Positions 16,251 to 25,139 of a stretch of DNA of 64,000 nucleotides are shown here, one piece after another. A program made the position numbers and the translations under genes. Numbering within the stretch: position 1 is the first letter of the stretch; each line of letters begins with the position of its first letter. The stretch is from the NCBI RefSeq assembly GCF_004803405.1, contig NZ_SSXI01000060.1:62001-126000 (forward strand), written 5' to 3'. Source of the stretch: Nocardioides sp. Its GTDB lineage: Bacteria > Actinomycetota > Actinomycetes > Propionibacteriales > Nocardioidaceae. Below the pieces are notes generated by a model. That model did no database searches. It was not told the origin of the DNA and worked only from the letters and a program-made list of their open reading frames with translations.

Positions 16251-19200
16251 TTACCGGGGCCTTGCCGTTCCCTTGCGATTTGTCCCTTGCGCTCGGCTCA
16301 GGCGGTCGGGGTCGAGCGCCGCAAGCCGCTGCCGGGCGATGCGCTCCCAGCGGAGGCAGCCCACGCGGGCGTTCGCGACGACCGCGCGCTCGAGCATGGC
16401 TCTGCCCTCGTCCAGCCGGCCCAGCGCCACCAGCCCGCTGCCGATGAAGCAGGCGACGCTGCCGAGCGACTGCACGCTTCCGTACGTCGCGACGGAGTCG
16501 GCGAACGGACGGAGAACCTCGACGGCTGCCGACAGACCCGGGTGCCCCGCGGCCGCCAGGACATCGACGGTGAGGCAGGCGGCGAAGAGGCCGGCGTAGT
16601 CCCCACCCACCTCTGTGGGGGTGCCGAGGATCCGGACGCCGGCGTCGACCTCGCCGGCCAGGCAGAGCGCGCTCGCCACCGCTGCGCGGAAGGCCAGGAA
16701 TGGGTGATTGATCGCCGAGGCCACGACGTCGGGCGGAACCGGCGCTCCGTGCGGAGCGCTGACGATCGTGTAGAGCCCGGTCAGCTCGGTCAGTGCCACC
16801 ACGGTGGTGCGCCGGTGCAGGGCGAGAGTCTCGCGACCGATGCGGACGGCATCAGGATCCTCCGCCTCCACCGCGCGCATCCATCGCCACCAGCCCAGCG
16901 GCACGTCCGAGCCGGTGTGCCCGAGCCGGGCAGCCAGGTCCAGCACGGGGGCCATCTCGCTGTCGGCCTCGTCGACCCGACCCTGGAAGTGCAGCGCCGT
17001 AGCGAGCCGGAACCGCGCGGTCATCAGGTACTCGTCGGTGTCGGCCACCACCACGGACTCCCGCGCACAGACCTCGCGCTCCTCCGCCTTGAAGGGGGAC
17101 CACAGGGCCAGCTCGCGCGCGACGAGGCAGTCACGCAGCACCTGCCGGTCACCGCTGGCGCGGGCCAGCTCGATCGAGCGCCGTCCGCACCGGTCCGCCT
17201 CCTCGTGGCGCGAGGCGACGGTGTGCTCCAGGCCGAGGTTCGCCAGGATGCGTGCCCGGAGGCCGGTGTCCTCGACGTGCTCGAGGCACAGCTCCAGCAC
17301 CTCGACGGCACGGGGGTCGTCACTGCCGATCTCGCGCCAGTGCCACACGCCGGAGCTGCGGAAGCTGGTGGCCGCCTCGGCCATCCGGGTGTAGTCCTCA
17401 CTCTCGCGCGCCAGCCCGATCGCCTCGTCGAGCGTCGCCAGCATGCCGTGCAGGTCGCCCAACCGTTGCCGTGCGGTCGACAACGACAGCAGGAGTGTGT
17501 GCCTCCGCGCCCGGTCGGGCTCCGGGATCTCCCGTTCGACCTCGATGGTGCGTGTCCAGAGGGCGAGAGCCTCGTCGAAGGCTCCCCGTGCCTCGGCTGC
17601 CAGGGCCGCGCGGCGGCCGAAGCCGACGGCGTCCTCGGCAAGCTCCGGGAGGTACGGCGCCGCGAGGGTGTGGTGGTGTGCAACCTCGCCGATCAGGTCG
17701 GGGTCGCGGGCCAACCGCTCCGCCAGGGCACGTCCCACCTGTGCGTGCCAGCGCGCCCGCCGCCCCAGCGGGAGGTCGCCGTACACGGTCTCTCGGGTGA
17801 GCGCGTGCACGAAGCGGAGCTGCCCGATGATGTCGGTCTCCTCCACGATCCGGGCGGCGACCGCCTCGTCGAGGTCGTCGAGGACCGCCTCCCCGAGCGC
17901 TGCTGTCAGCAGCCGCGTGTCGAACGTGCGCCCCACGACCGAGGCCAGCGACAGCGCGGTGCGGGTCGACTCGGCCAGCTGGAGGACTCGCATCCTCAGC
18001 ACGTCGGCGACGCCGTCAGGCACCTCCAGGTGCTCGGCCGCCGCAGCGGTCGCCCGCCCGCTCGCGCCCAGCAGCCGGGCCATCTCCAGCACGAAGAAGG
18101 GGTTGCCGTCGGTCCGGCGGGTGAGGACCTCGACGAGAGCGGGATCCGGGTCGACCAGCACGTCCTCGAGCAGCGCGGTGACCGCCTCGTTGCTCAGCGG
18201 AGGCACGGGCACCCGGCGCGCCTCCAGCCGGGCGAGCCCGGCGAGCGCCTGGGCGAGCACCGGGTGGCGGCGCGGGTCGACGGTGCGCACGGTGGCCACG
18301 AAGAGCACGGGACGTCCGCGCAGCTCCTCAGCGGCATATGCCAGGAGCCGCAGCGAGGTGTGGTCGGCCCAGTGCAGGTCCTCCAGCAGCACGACCAGCG
18401 GTCGGCCCTGGATGCCGAGCAGACGGGAGACCGCGGCGAAGGTCCTCAGGGTGGTGGCCGCCGCGGCGCCCGCATCGGTCGCACTCGCGCCATGGATCCC
18501 GCCCTCGAGCAGGGCCCGCACCTCGGCCGGCACGGGATCCTCCGTGTCGGCGAGGTCACGCAGCACCGGGAGCCACGGCCAGTACGGCGGCGCCAGGTCG
18601 GCCTCGTGACACCGGCCGATCGCGACCCGAGCCCCGCGGCTCCCGGCCCGATGAGCCGCCTCGACGGCGAGCATGGTCTTGCCGATACCGGCGTCCCCGG
18701 TGATCAGCAGCAGTCCGCCGCGCTCCTCGTCGACCAGGTCGGTGAGCGCGGCGTCGATGACGGCCAGCGCCTCGCTGCGCCCGACGACCCCGGACACCCG
18801 GGCGCGGGTCGCGTCCGGGTCGCGCGTGGTGGGCGGCCGCGCGTCGAGGGCGGGGTCGTGGGCCAGCATCTGCGCCTCGAGTGTGCGCACCGAGGCGGAC
18901 GGGTCGACGCCGAGCTCCTCGACCAGCGCCGTGCGCAACGTGCGCAACGTCTCGAGGGCATCGGCCTGGCGCTGGCTGCGGTAGAGGGCAAGCGCCAGCA
19001 ACGACCACAACCGCTCTCGGAACGGGTGGTCGCCGACCACGCTCGCCAACAGGCGGTGCGCCTCCGCCGATCGGCCGAGGGCCAGGAACGCTGCGGCCCG
19101 GCTCTCCACCAGGGTCAGCCGGGCCTCCTCGAGGCGGACCGTCTCGGCTGCGAGCGTGGGCGCCTCCCCGAGACCGGCGAACGGCTTACCCCGCCAGAGG

Positions 19201-19571
19201 CTGAGCACGCCGGCCGTCGCGTCGAGGATCTCCGCCGGATCCAGGTCGGCGAGTCGCTCGGTCAGCTCGGCAACGGTGACGGCGTCCACGTCCGCGCCGA
19301 GGAGGGTGTAGCCCGCGGGGTCGCGGCGCAGCTCGGCATGCTCGCCGAAGACACGGCGGAGCCGGGAGACCGCGACCTGCAGCGAGTTGGTGGCGGCGGC
19401 GGGTGGCTCGTCGCCCCAGAGCTCATCGACCAGGCGGTCGTCGCCGACATGGCGCCCTGCGGCGGTGGCGAGCAGTGCGAGCAGCAACCGCTCGCGTCGC
19501 CCCCCGACGGTGCGCTCCTCGTTTCCGATCCGGAGACGGAGCGGCCCGAGCACGTCGATCGCGACGGTCAT
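16251..19571 (-). CDS. SARP/BTAD-type regulator with AAA ATPase and TPR-like C-terminus
   Basis: A 1106-aa AfsR-like regulator. Residues 1-95 form an OmpR-type winged helix (IDVLGPLRLRIGNEERTVGG; LVDELWGDEPPAAATNSLQV). Residues 98-245 are the bacterial transcriptional activation domain (RERLWSLLALALYRSQRQAD). The NTPase follows, with Walker A GDAGIGKT at about 292-299 and Walker B LVVLLEDLHWAD near 405. The rest is helical repeats (about 650-1090). The ATG at 19571 has GGAGGAG upstream; an earlier in-frame ATG at 19613 lacks one. Such proteins often control nearby secondary-metabolism or oxidase genes, so the downstream BBE oxidase is a possible target. Confidence 0.85.
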   Translation of the reverse strand: MTVAIDVLGPLRLRIGNEERTVGGRRERLLLALLATAAGRHVGDDRLVDELWGDEPPAAATNSLQVAVSRLRRVFGEHAELRRDPAGYTLLGADVDAVTVAELTERLADLDPAEILDATAGVLSLWRGKPFAGLGEAPTLAAETVRLEEARLTLVESRAAAFLALGRSAEAHRLLASVVGDHPFRERLWSLLALALYRSQRQADALETLRTLRTALVEELGVDPSASVRTLEAQMLAHDPALDARPPTTRDPDATRARVSGVVGRSEALAVIDAALTDLVDEERGGLLLITGDAGIGKTMLAVEAAHRAGSRGARVAIGRCHEADLAPPYWPWLPVLRDLADTEDPVPAEVRALLEGGIHGASATDAGAAAATTLRTFAAVSRLLGIQGRPLVVLLEDLHWADHTSLRLLAYAAEELRGRPVLFVATVRTVDPRRHPVLAQALAGLARLEARRVPVPPLSNEAVTALLEDVLVDPDPALVEVLTRRTDGNPFFVLEMARLLGASGRATAAAAEHLEVPDGVADVLRMRVLQLAESTRTALSLASVVGRTFDTRLLTAALGEAVLDDLDEAVAARIVEETDIIGQLRFVHALTRETVYGDLPLGRRARWHAQVGRALAERLARDPDLIGEVAHHHTLAAPYLPELAEDAVGFGRRAALAAEARGAFDEALALWTRTIEVEREIPEPDRARRHTLLLSLSTARQRLGDLHGMLATLDEAIGLARESEDYTRMAEAATSFRSSGVWHWREIGSDDPRAVEVLELCLEHVEDTGLRARILANLGLEHTVASRHEEADRCGRRSIELARASGDRQVLRDCLVARELALWSPFKAEEREVCARESVVVADTDEYLMTARFRLATALHFQGRVDEADSEMAPVLDLAARLGHTGSDVPLGWWRWMRAVEAEDPDAVRIGRETLALHRRTTVVALTELTGLYTIVSAPHGAPVPPDVVASAINHPFLAFRAAVASALCLAGEVDAGVRILGTPTEVGGDYAGLFAACLTVDVLAAAGHPGLSAAVEVLRPFADSVATYGSVQSLGSVACFIGSGLVALGRLDEGRAMLERAVVANARVGCLRWERIARQRLAALDPDRLSRAQGTNRKGTARPR

Positions 19572-19836
19572 TGAGCTCTCCTCCCCGGGTGCACGCAGCA
19601 TAGAGGGCGGCACGGCCGGCCGGAGGTGAGATTCCGGCGCAATGGACGGCAGCAGGCCGCAGCAAAGCGAAACGGCCGCCGAAGAGGTGGGTCACGTCTT
19701 CGCGCCCGACTTGAAGTCGCTCGCCGAGACAACGGCGGAGCCTGAGCAGCGGCTGTTGACGTGTTCGCCCAACGGGCGGCGGCACCCCCGGTACGCACAG
19801 GCACTTGACGGAAGCAGCCGACGAAGCGCCGGCCAG

Positions 19837-20289
19837 TCACTGATCGCTGAGCCTCGACATGATCACCATGAACTGCTTCTGTTGCGCCGGGGTCAGAGGA
19901 TCGAGCAGGTCCTGCTGGACGCCGTCCACCACGCTGTCGAGCTCCGCCAGGACCGTCGATCCGGTCTTCGTGATCGACACGACCTTGCGGCGCCGATGGT
20001 CGGGGTCGACCTCGCGGTTGACCAGCTTGCGCGCTTCGAGCTCCGTGAGGGCCGCGGTGACGTCGCTGCGATCGATGCCGGTGTACCGGCCGAGGTCGGC
20101 CTGGCTCGCGGGGCCCCACTCCTCGAGTGCCGCGAGCAGTCGATAGTGGTAGCCACGGAGGCCGTCGCCGTGCGCGGCGAACCCAGACGCCAACAGCGCT
20201 GATGCTCGTGCCGCGGCTCGGCCCAACAGCCAGGTAGGGCGGTCCTTGAGTCGGCTCGGGGTGCGCTCCGGGCCAGTGTGCTCGCGCAT
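19837..20289 (-). CDS. MarR-family transcriptional regulator
   Basis: A 150-aa winged-helix protein. The first helices read YHYRLLAALEEWGPASQADL, the recognition part is YTGIDRSDVTAALTELEARK, and the wing carries the MarR signature DPDHRRRKVVSITKTG. No cysteine is present, so a small-molecule ligand is more likely than thiol oxidation. It is divergent from the gene at 20376, with an imperfect 30-bp palindrome between them. It probably represses both genes. The ATG lies close after GAGG. Confidence 0.85.
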   Translation of the reverse strand: MREHTGPERTPSRLKDRPTWLLGRAAARASALLASGFAAHGDGLRGYHYRLLAALEEWGPASQADLGRYTGIDRSDVTAALTELEARKLVNREVDPDHRRRKVVSITKTGSTVLAELDSVVDGVQQDLLDPLTPAQQKQFMVIMSRLSDQ

Positions 20290-20334
20290 GCCTCGAATGA
20301 TAGGAGACTTGTGGGTACTGCCAACAATCGCTAA

Positions 20335-20364
20335 GTTGGTTGTGCCAACATTGGCACAGCCAAC
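20335..20364. promoter_or_regulatory. MarR operator
   Basis: GTTGGTTGTGCCAA, CA, TTGGCACAGCCAAC: 14-bp arms with one mismatch, directly before the ribosome site of the rightward gene. A further CCAAC...GTTGG pair (from about 20321) overlaps its left arm. Confidence 0.65.
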
Positions 20365-20375
20365 AAGGAGCAGAG

Positions 20376-21044
20376 ATGCACCAACGGAATCACCGGGTAC
20401 TCGTCGTCGGACGCAGCGCGCCCGTGCTGGTCGACGTGGTCGCGATGCTTCGTGACCGCGGTTACGGAGCGAACGCGAGCAATCAGTTCGACAGCCTGTT
20501 GGACGACTATGACGTGCGCGAGGTCGATCTCGTCATCTTCGGTGGCATGGTGCCGCCGGAGAAGAAGGAGGATCTGAGCGCGTCGATTCTGGAGCTCAAT
20601 CCGCGGGCAGGTTTCCTTCAGGGCCTGGGTGGCATCGCTCCGTTGCTCGTGGCGCAGGTCGAGGAGTTCTTCGGGGGAGCGGCGCCCGGTGTCGAGTACG
20701 ACGCCGCGACGCGGCTGGTCCGGGTGACTCTCGCCGAAGCCGCCCCCGTCCTGATCGAAGGCCTGTGGGCGGCGTTCGTTCCCGAGCCGGTCGCGCAGTC
20801 GGTTGTCACGTTCGACGCCATGCTCGAACCCGGCGTGCACGAGATCCCGATCCCGTCCGCCGTGCCGCTGGAGGGCTCGTACCTCGCCGTGCGCGTCGGC
20901 GAAGGCGTGTCCGCGCTCCGGATCGGCGAGCCGTCGCAGTCGGTCCAGCGGATCGTTGCCGCGCGAGCACTGCCCGCTCCCGCGCCCGTCACCACGCGGT
21001 TCCCATGGGACGGTGACGTCGGTGCACGGCCCGTCGCCGGCTAG
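20376..21044 (+). CDS. Rossmann-like protein of unknown function next to MarR
   Basis: A 222-aa protein. The N-terminal 100 residues look like a flavodoxin/receiver-like alpha-beta domain (HRVLVVGRSAPVLVDVVAML; REVDLVIFGGMVPPEKKEDL). The second half is beta-rich (VTLAEAAPVLIEGLWAAFVP; LAVRVGEGVSALRIGEPSQS). I do not recognise the family. It starts at an ATG with AAGGAG 5 nt upstream, and the MarR palindrome overlaps the expected promoter, so it is probably MarR-repressed. It is soluble, with no signal or membrane segment. Confidence 0.7.
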   Translation: MHQRNHRVLVVGRSAPVLVDVVAMLRDRGYGANASNQFDSLLDDYDVREVDLVIFGGMVPPEKKEDLSASILELNPRAGFLQGLGGIAPLLVAQVEEFFGGAAPGVEYDAATRLVRVTLAEAAPVLIEGLWAAFVPEPVAQSVVTFDAMLEPGVHEIPIPSAVPLEGSYLAVRVGEGVSALRIGEPSQSVQRIVAARALPAPAPVTTRFPWDGDVGARPVAG

Positions 21045-21223
21045 TGGAATCCAGCAGGGTGGTACATGACGGCCCTGAGTCAGCGCGTGGCACAAGTGGA
21101 TCTCGGCCAGCACCGGTGATCCTCTTGGCCGCTCGAGCTCAGCACCCGCCAGCTGCGGCTGTCAGTGACCTTGCCTGTGGGAACGCAGATCAAGGGCCAC
21201 GTCGTGCAGCGAACCAGTGCTCC

Positions 21224-22150
21224 CTATGGCCCGGATTGCGACCCGTGAACCGGTGTGCCGACTGCACCCACGGAGCTCTCGGCTACTGAGCCTGAGGTGC
21301 GTTCGAGGAACAATCGGATGGTCCGCGCGAGGGCTTCAGGTTGGTCTTCAGGGATGAAGGTGCGCGAGTCCGGCATGAGTTCGAACTCGCCGTGCGGGAT
21401 CAGCCGGGCGAGCTTCTTCCCATTCCTCCGGGCGAACCAGAGGTCGTTCTCGGCCCACACGACGAGTGCCGGTCGGGTGAAGCGGCAGAGTTTGCTGGCG
21501 GCCTTCAGCGTGTGGCGGGGTCCCGTGCCGGTGAAGAACTTGACCAGATCTCGCTGGATCGCGGGGTCCGCCAGGGGGTCGAGGTAGGAACGCAGGATCG
21601 CGGGGTCCGGCTTCTTCTTGATGATGGACCAGTAGAAGATCGTGTACACGGGCTTGAGCCGCCATGCCTGCGCGAGCCGCAGGCCCAGTCGCGGTCCCGC
21701 GCCGGGTATCCGCGAGATCAGGTGGAGCGGCTTGAGGTAGCGCGGGGGGAACTGCCGGAACGTGTCGCAGGAGGTGAGAACCAGCCGATCCACGCGCTCC
21801 GGGTACTCCGTCGCGACGATCTGCGAGATCGCGCCGCCGGAGTCGTTGGCCACCAGTGTGACGCGGTCCAGCCGGAGCGCGTCGAGGAAGTCGACGACCA
21901 GGCGGGCCATGCCCGGTGCGCTGAGGTCGGCGTCTGGCTTCATCGGCACGGCATGCGAGCCCTTCGGCCAGTCCGGTGCGATGCACCGGTGGGAGTCGGC
22001 GAGGTGCGGCACGACGTTGCGCCACAGGTCGCCGTTGGCAAGTCCGCCGTGAACGAAGACCAGTGGGCTGCCGGAACCCCGTTCCCGGTAGCGCACAGGT
22101 CCCTGGGGGAGCTCGATATGCACGGGAGTGCCGAGTGGGTGCGAGGTCAT
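21224..22150 (-). CDS. Alpha/beta hydrolase with Asp-type elbow
   Basis: A 308-aa alpha/beta hydrolase: VFVHGGLANGDLWRNVVPHL (oxyanion region), and the elbow VTLVANDSGGAISQIVATEY, in which the nucleophile position is Asp (ANDSG), as in haloalkane dehalogenases and epoxide hydrolases. The acid region is ALVVWAENDLWFARRNGKKL. Where a catalytic His is expected, the sequence reads MPDSRTFIPEDQPEALARTI with no His. It may therefore use another residue or not be hydrolytic. It is divergent from the amine oxidase gene, and two TGCAAT-type boxes lie between them. AAGGAG lies upstream of the ATG. Confidence 0.8.
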   Translation of the reverse strand: MTSHPLGTPVHIELPQGPVRYRERGSGSPLVFVHGGLANGDLWRNVVPHLADSHRCIAPDWPKGSHAVPMKPDADLSAPGMARLVVDFLDALRLDRVTLVANDSGGAISQIVATEYPERVDRLVLTSCDTFRQFPPRYLKPLHLISRIPGAGPRLGLRLAQAWRLKPVYTIFYWSIIKKKPDPAILRSYLDPLADPAIQRDLVKFFTGTGPRHTLKAASKLCRFTRPALVVWAENDLWFARRNGKKLARLIPHGEFELMPDSRTFIPEDQPEALARTIRLFLERTSGSVAESSVGAVGTPVHGSQSGP

Positions 22151-22226
22151 GAGGGCTCCTTGATGCGTTCGATGGGAGTGCGTCGAACCCCTGCGGCCGA
22201 TCGACGAGGCTCGTCAACGTCTGTCT

Positions 22227-22239
22227 TGCAGTGATTGCA
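22227..22239. promoter_or_regulatory. Shared TetR box, copy 1
   Basis: TGCAGTGATTGCA, within the longer near-palindrome TTGCAGTGATTGCAA. It lies upstream of the leftward hydrolase gene and matches boxes at 22268 and 24347. Confidence 0.55.
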
Positions 22240-22267
22240 AAAGGTTGAATGACAGCCTAGCCTCTTC

Positions 22268-22280
22268 TGCAATCGCTGCA
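22268..22280. promoter_or_regulatory. Shared TetR box, copy 2
   Basis: TGCAATCGCTGCA, flanked as TCT...AGA exactly like the box at 24347. It lies 41 bp from copy 1 (about four turns) and just before the amine oxidase start. Confidence 0.55.
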
Positions 22281-22296
22281 AGAGAGGGCCGGAGAG

Positions 22297-23661
22297 ATGG
22301 CTGACGTCGTGGTGGTCGGAGCCGGACTGTCCGGCTTGGTGTGCGCGCGACGGCTCGACGAGGCAGGGCTCGACGTACTGGTCCTCGAGGCGCGGGACCG
22401 GGTCGGTGGCCGGACGCTCAACGAGCCGATCGGAGCTGGCCGCGTCGTCGAGATGGGCGGGCAGTGGGTGGGTCCGAATCATGCCGAGATCCTGCGGGTT
22501 GCGGCCGAGGTCGGGGTGGACACGTTCCCCACGCACATCGCCGGTCAGCACCTGTTTGCCCACGCCGGCAGGACCAGCAGGTACCGAGGTCACATCCCCT
22601 CGCGGATCCCGCTCGGTGTTCTCGACTTCCGGATCGCCCAGGCCCGGCTTGAGCGCATGGCGCGAGACATCGACCTGGTCGACCCGGCGAGCACGCCGCT
22701 GGCTCGCCGGCTCGACACCCTCACCGCTGAGACCTGGATGCGTCGCCACATGCACACGCAGTCAGGTCGCCGCCTGATGCGGCTGAGCATCAAGGCGGTG
22801 CTCGCCACCGAACCGAGCGAACTGTCCTTCCTGCATTGGCTGTTCTACATCGCTACCGGAGGTGGGCTCGACTCGCTGATCCGCACCGATGGCGGCTACC
22901 AACAGGATCGCTTCGTCGGCGGCTCCCAGGCCATCGCCCTGCGGCTCGCCGACGACCTCGGCGACCGGGTCCGACTGTCCTCGCCTGTACGCCGGATCGA
23001 GCACCGTTCCGATGGCGTTCGCGTCCATAGCGATGCGGCGTGTTTTGACGCCGCCGCGGTCGTCGTCGCCGTACCCCCGCACCTGCTCACGATGATCGAG
23101 TTCGAACCGGCGCTCCCGGCGGCGTGCAACCAGCTGTCGCATCGGATGCCCCCGGGCATGGTGACCAAGTTCGTCGCCGTGTACCCGGAGCCGTTCTGGC
23201 GGGCAGGAGGGCTCTCCGGACACGCCACGATGACGGACGGGCCGATCAGCATGACCTTCGACAACTCGCCCCCGGACGGCAGCCCCGGTGCGCTGGTCGC
23301 CTTCGCGCTGGGTGACGACGCCCGCGCGCTCGAGCGCCTCAGCGCGGAAGGGCGGCAGGAGGCGGTGCTCGACCGGCTCGTCGAGCTGTTCGGGCCTCGG
23401 GCCGCGGACTCGGTGCAGTTCCTCGAGCGCTGCTGGGGGCGCGAGCAGTGGACCCGTGGGTGCTACGCGGGCTTCTTCGGTCCGGGCGGCTGGACGTCGT
23501 TTGGCGGGACGCTGCGGCGACCCGACGGCCGGCTGTTCTGGGCGAGCGCGGAGACCGCCGTCCATGCGCACGGGTCGATGGACGGTGCGGTCTCCGCCGG
23601 GGAGCGTGCGGCGCAGGAGGCGTTGGCGGCCGTCGGCGTCGTTCCCCCCGTCGTCCGATGA
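22297..23661 (+). CDS. Flavin amine oxidase (monoamine-oxidase-like)
   Basis: A 454-aa flavoprotein. The FAD-binding start VVVVGAGLSGLVCARRLDEA is followed by VLVLEARDRVGGRTLNEPIG and GGQWVGPNHAEILRVAAEVG. The C-terminal FAD motif region is FWASAETAVHAHGSMDGAVS. This layout is that of plant/bacterial flavin monoamine oxidases (about 450 aa). It oxidises an amine to an imine or aldehyde with H2O2 as by-product; the substrate is unknown. It lacks a signal peptide. The ATG follows GGAGAG. It faces the alpha/beta hydrolase gene and is probably repressed by the TetR protein encoded downstream. Confidence 0.85.
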   Translation: MADVVVVGAGLSGLVCARRLDEAGLDVLVLEARDRVGGRTLNEPIGAGRVVEMGGQWVGPNHAEILRVAAEVGVDTFPTHIAGQHLFAHAGRTSRYRGHIPSRIPLGVLDFRIAQARLERMARDIDLVDPASTPLARRLDTLTAETWMRRHMHTQSGRRLMRLSIKAVLATEPSELSFLHWLFYIATGGGLDSLIRTDGGYQQDRFVGGSQAIALRLADDLGDRVRLSSPVRRIEHRSDGVRVHSDAACFDAAAVVVAVPPHLLTMIEFEPALPAACNQLSHRMPPGMVTKFVAVYPEPFWRAGGLSGHATMTDGPISMTFDNSPPDGSPGALVAFALGDDARALERLSAEGRQEAVLDRLVELFGPRAADSVQFLERCWGREQWTRGCYAGFFGPGGWTSFGGTLRRPDGRLFWASAETAVHAHGSMDGAVSAGERAAQEALAAVGVVPPVVR

Positions 23662-23669
23662 TCAGCCTG

Positions 23670-24305
23670 TCACTCGAGGAGCAGGCCGTGCGCAACCGCC
23701 TCGGTCGCGAGACGGAGCAGCCGGCGCAGGTCCTCCTCGCTGCGCTGCAGGCTGTCGGGACGCCAGCCGAGACTGATGATCCCGTTCCAGGCGGCCCACA
23801 GCACGGTGGCCGCGTCCTCGGGGTCGATCTCGCGGATCGCCCCGGCCTCGATGCCGAGCCGGATCGCCTCGACCATCCGACCGTTCTGCTCGTCCACCGA
23901 CTTGGCCAGCCGCTCGGCGAGCTCTCGCCCCGCGGCGTAGCTGCCGGGATCGACGGGGAACGCCAGCATCCGGAAGTACTCAGGGTTCTTCAGGTAGAAC
24001 GCGAGGTACTCCTCGGCGGCGGCGTACAACTGCTCGAGCGGGCTCCGGCCGTCCGTGTAAGCGAGGTCCATGAAGTGTCGGTCGGTGTCGAGCGCGCGCT
24101 CGACCAAGGCGATGTGGACCCCGGCTTTGGAGCCGAAGTGGTTGTAGACCGATCCGACCGCGACCCCCGCGGCTGCCGCGATCTCCTCCACGGTCACGTC
24201 AGTGATGGGGCGCGTGCTGAACAGCTGCTCGGCAGCACGAAGCACCGCGTCGATCGTGCGTTCCGCTCGTGGGTCCACCGGCGCGCACCCCTCTCTGAGA
24301 ACCAT
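23670..24305 (-). CDS. TetR-family regulator of the amine oxidase/HD block
   Basis: A 211-aa TetR protein. The helix-turn-helix is AVLRAAEQLFSTRPITDVTV then EEIAAAAGVAVGSVYNHFGS (residues 18-60). The C-terminal domain carries YAAAEEYLAFYLKNPEYFRM, as in the TetR_C_33-like group. The ATG at 24305 sits inside a half-site (CATTGCAAG) with no ribosome site, so the mRNA is probably leaderless. It lies between the amine oxidase (convergent) and the HD operon (divergent). The same 13-bp box occurs ahead of both, which suggests one repressor for all three transcripts. Confidence 0.85.
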   Translation of the reverse strand: MVLREGCAPVDPRAERTIDAVLRAAEQLFSTRPITDVTVEEIAAAAGVAVGSVYNHFGSKAGVHIALVERALDTDRHFMDLAYTDGRSPLEQLYAAAEEYLAFYLKNPEYFRMLAFPVDPGSYAAGRELAERLAKSVDEQNGRMVEAIRLGIEAGAIREIDPEDAATVLWAAWNGIISLGWRPDSLQRSEEDLRRLLRLATEAVAHGLLLE

Positions 24306-24346
24306 TGCAAGAAACCGTGACGGCTGTTAGCGTAGCGGAGAGTTTC

Positions 24347-24359
24347 TGTAATGATTGCA
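24347..24359. promoter_or_regulatory. Shared TetR box, copy 3
   Basis: TGTAATGATTGCA, flanked by TCT/AGA and by outer GTTTCT/AGAAAC arms. It lies between the divergent TetR and HD-protein genes and is the best-formed copy. Confidence 0.6.
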
Positions 24360-24376
24360 AGAAACGAGGTGCGTGA

Positions 24377-25135
24377 ATGGCCGCGGTGGGATCACCCACG
24401 TGGATCGTGCGGACGAACGGCTCGCTCAGCCTGCGCGACCAGCTGCGCTTCGCTCGCGCGGCGGTCGCCCGCGAGGTGGTAGCGCTGCCGGCGGCGATCC
24501 GTCGCCGCCCGGAGCCCCGTCGGGTTCTCGACGCCGACCGCAGCCCGCCCGATACCCGGCTGGCGCGCGCGATGCAGCAGGTGTCCGCATCTGCGCTTCC
24601 GGCCCCGCTGCTCGGACACAGCATCCGCACCTGGCTCTGGGGCAGCATGCTCGCTGAGATCGACGGCATCGCCTACGACGACGAGCTGCTCTACGTCGCA
24701 GCACTGCTGCACGACCTCGGTCTCGCACCCGGGCACCGGCCGAGCCCGGAGGCCGGCTGCTTCGCGGTGCACGGCGCGGTGGAGGCACGAGATCTTCTCC
24801 TCGACGCTGGTGCCGACGCGGAGTACGCACGCCGGGTCTGCGACGCGATCGCCGCGCACTTCAACGTCAACGTCCCCCTCGACTGGGGCGCCGAGGCACA
24901 TCTCCTTCACGGCGGCGCCCATGTCGACGTGGTCGGACGTCGCCTGGGCGAGATCGCAGCTTCGACCGTGACCCAGGTCTTGGAGCGAGAGCCACGGATC
25001 GGCTTCGCGGACTGCTTCACGCAGGCGATGCGGACCGAGGCTGAGTTGCGGCCGGGCTCGCGAGCCGGGCTGCTCTGGCGACTCGGCATGGAGCGGGCCA
25101 TCCGCCGTGCCCGCTTCCCGACCCCGGCGGGGTGA
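24377..25135 (+). CDS. HD-domain phosphohydrolase-like protein
   Basis: A 252-aa protein with an HD domain at about residues 75-185. It reads LGHSIRTWLWGSMLAEIDGI (first His), LLYVAALLHDLGLAPGHRPS (the HD pair), HGAVEARDLLLDAGADAEYA, and AIAAHFNVNVPLDWGAEAHL. It resembles cyanamide-hydratase-like HD proteins, in which the metal acts on small nitriles, purines or unknown compounds. The substrate is unknown. It is the first gene of a four-gene run (24377-26442) downstream of a TetR box. The ATG has ACGAGGT upstream. Confidence 0.8.
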   Translation: MAAVGSPTWIVRTNGSLSLRDQLRFARAAVAREVVALPAAIRRRPEPRRVLDADRSPPDTRLARAMQQVSASALPAPLLGHSIRTWLWGSMLAEIDGIAYDDELLYVAALLHDLGLAPGHRPSPEAGCFAVHGAVEARDLLLDAGADAEYARRVCDAIAAHFNVNVPLDWGAEAHLLHGGAHVDVVGRRLGEIAASTVTQVLEREPRIGFADCFTQAMRTEAELRPGSRAGLLWRLGMERAIRRARFPTPAG

Positions 25136-25139
25136 GCGC

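Noticed and set aside
16287-19574. A plus-strand frame of about 1095 codons opposite the SARP regulator
   Set aside because: Shadow of the regulator's codon bias; no recognisable domain.
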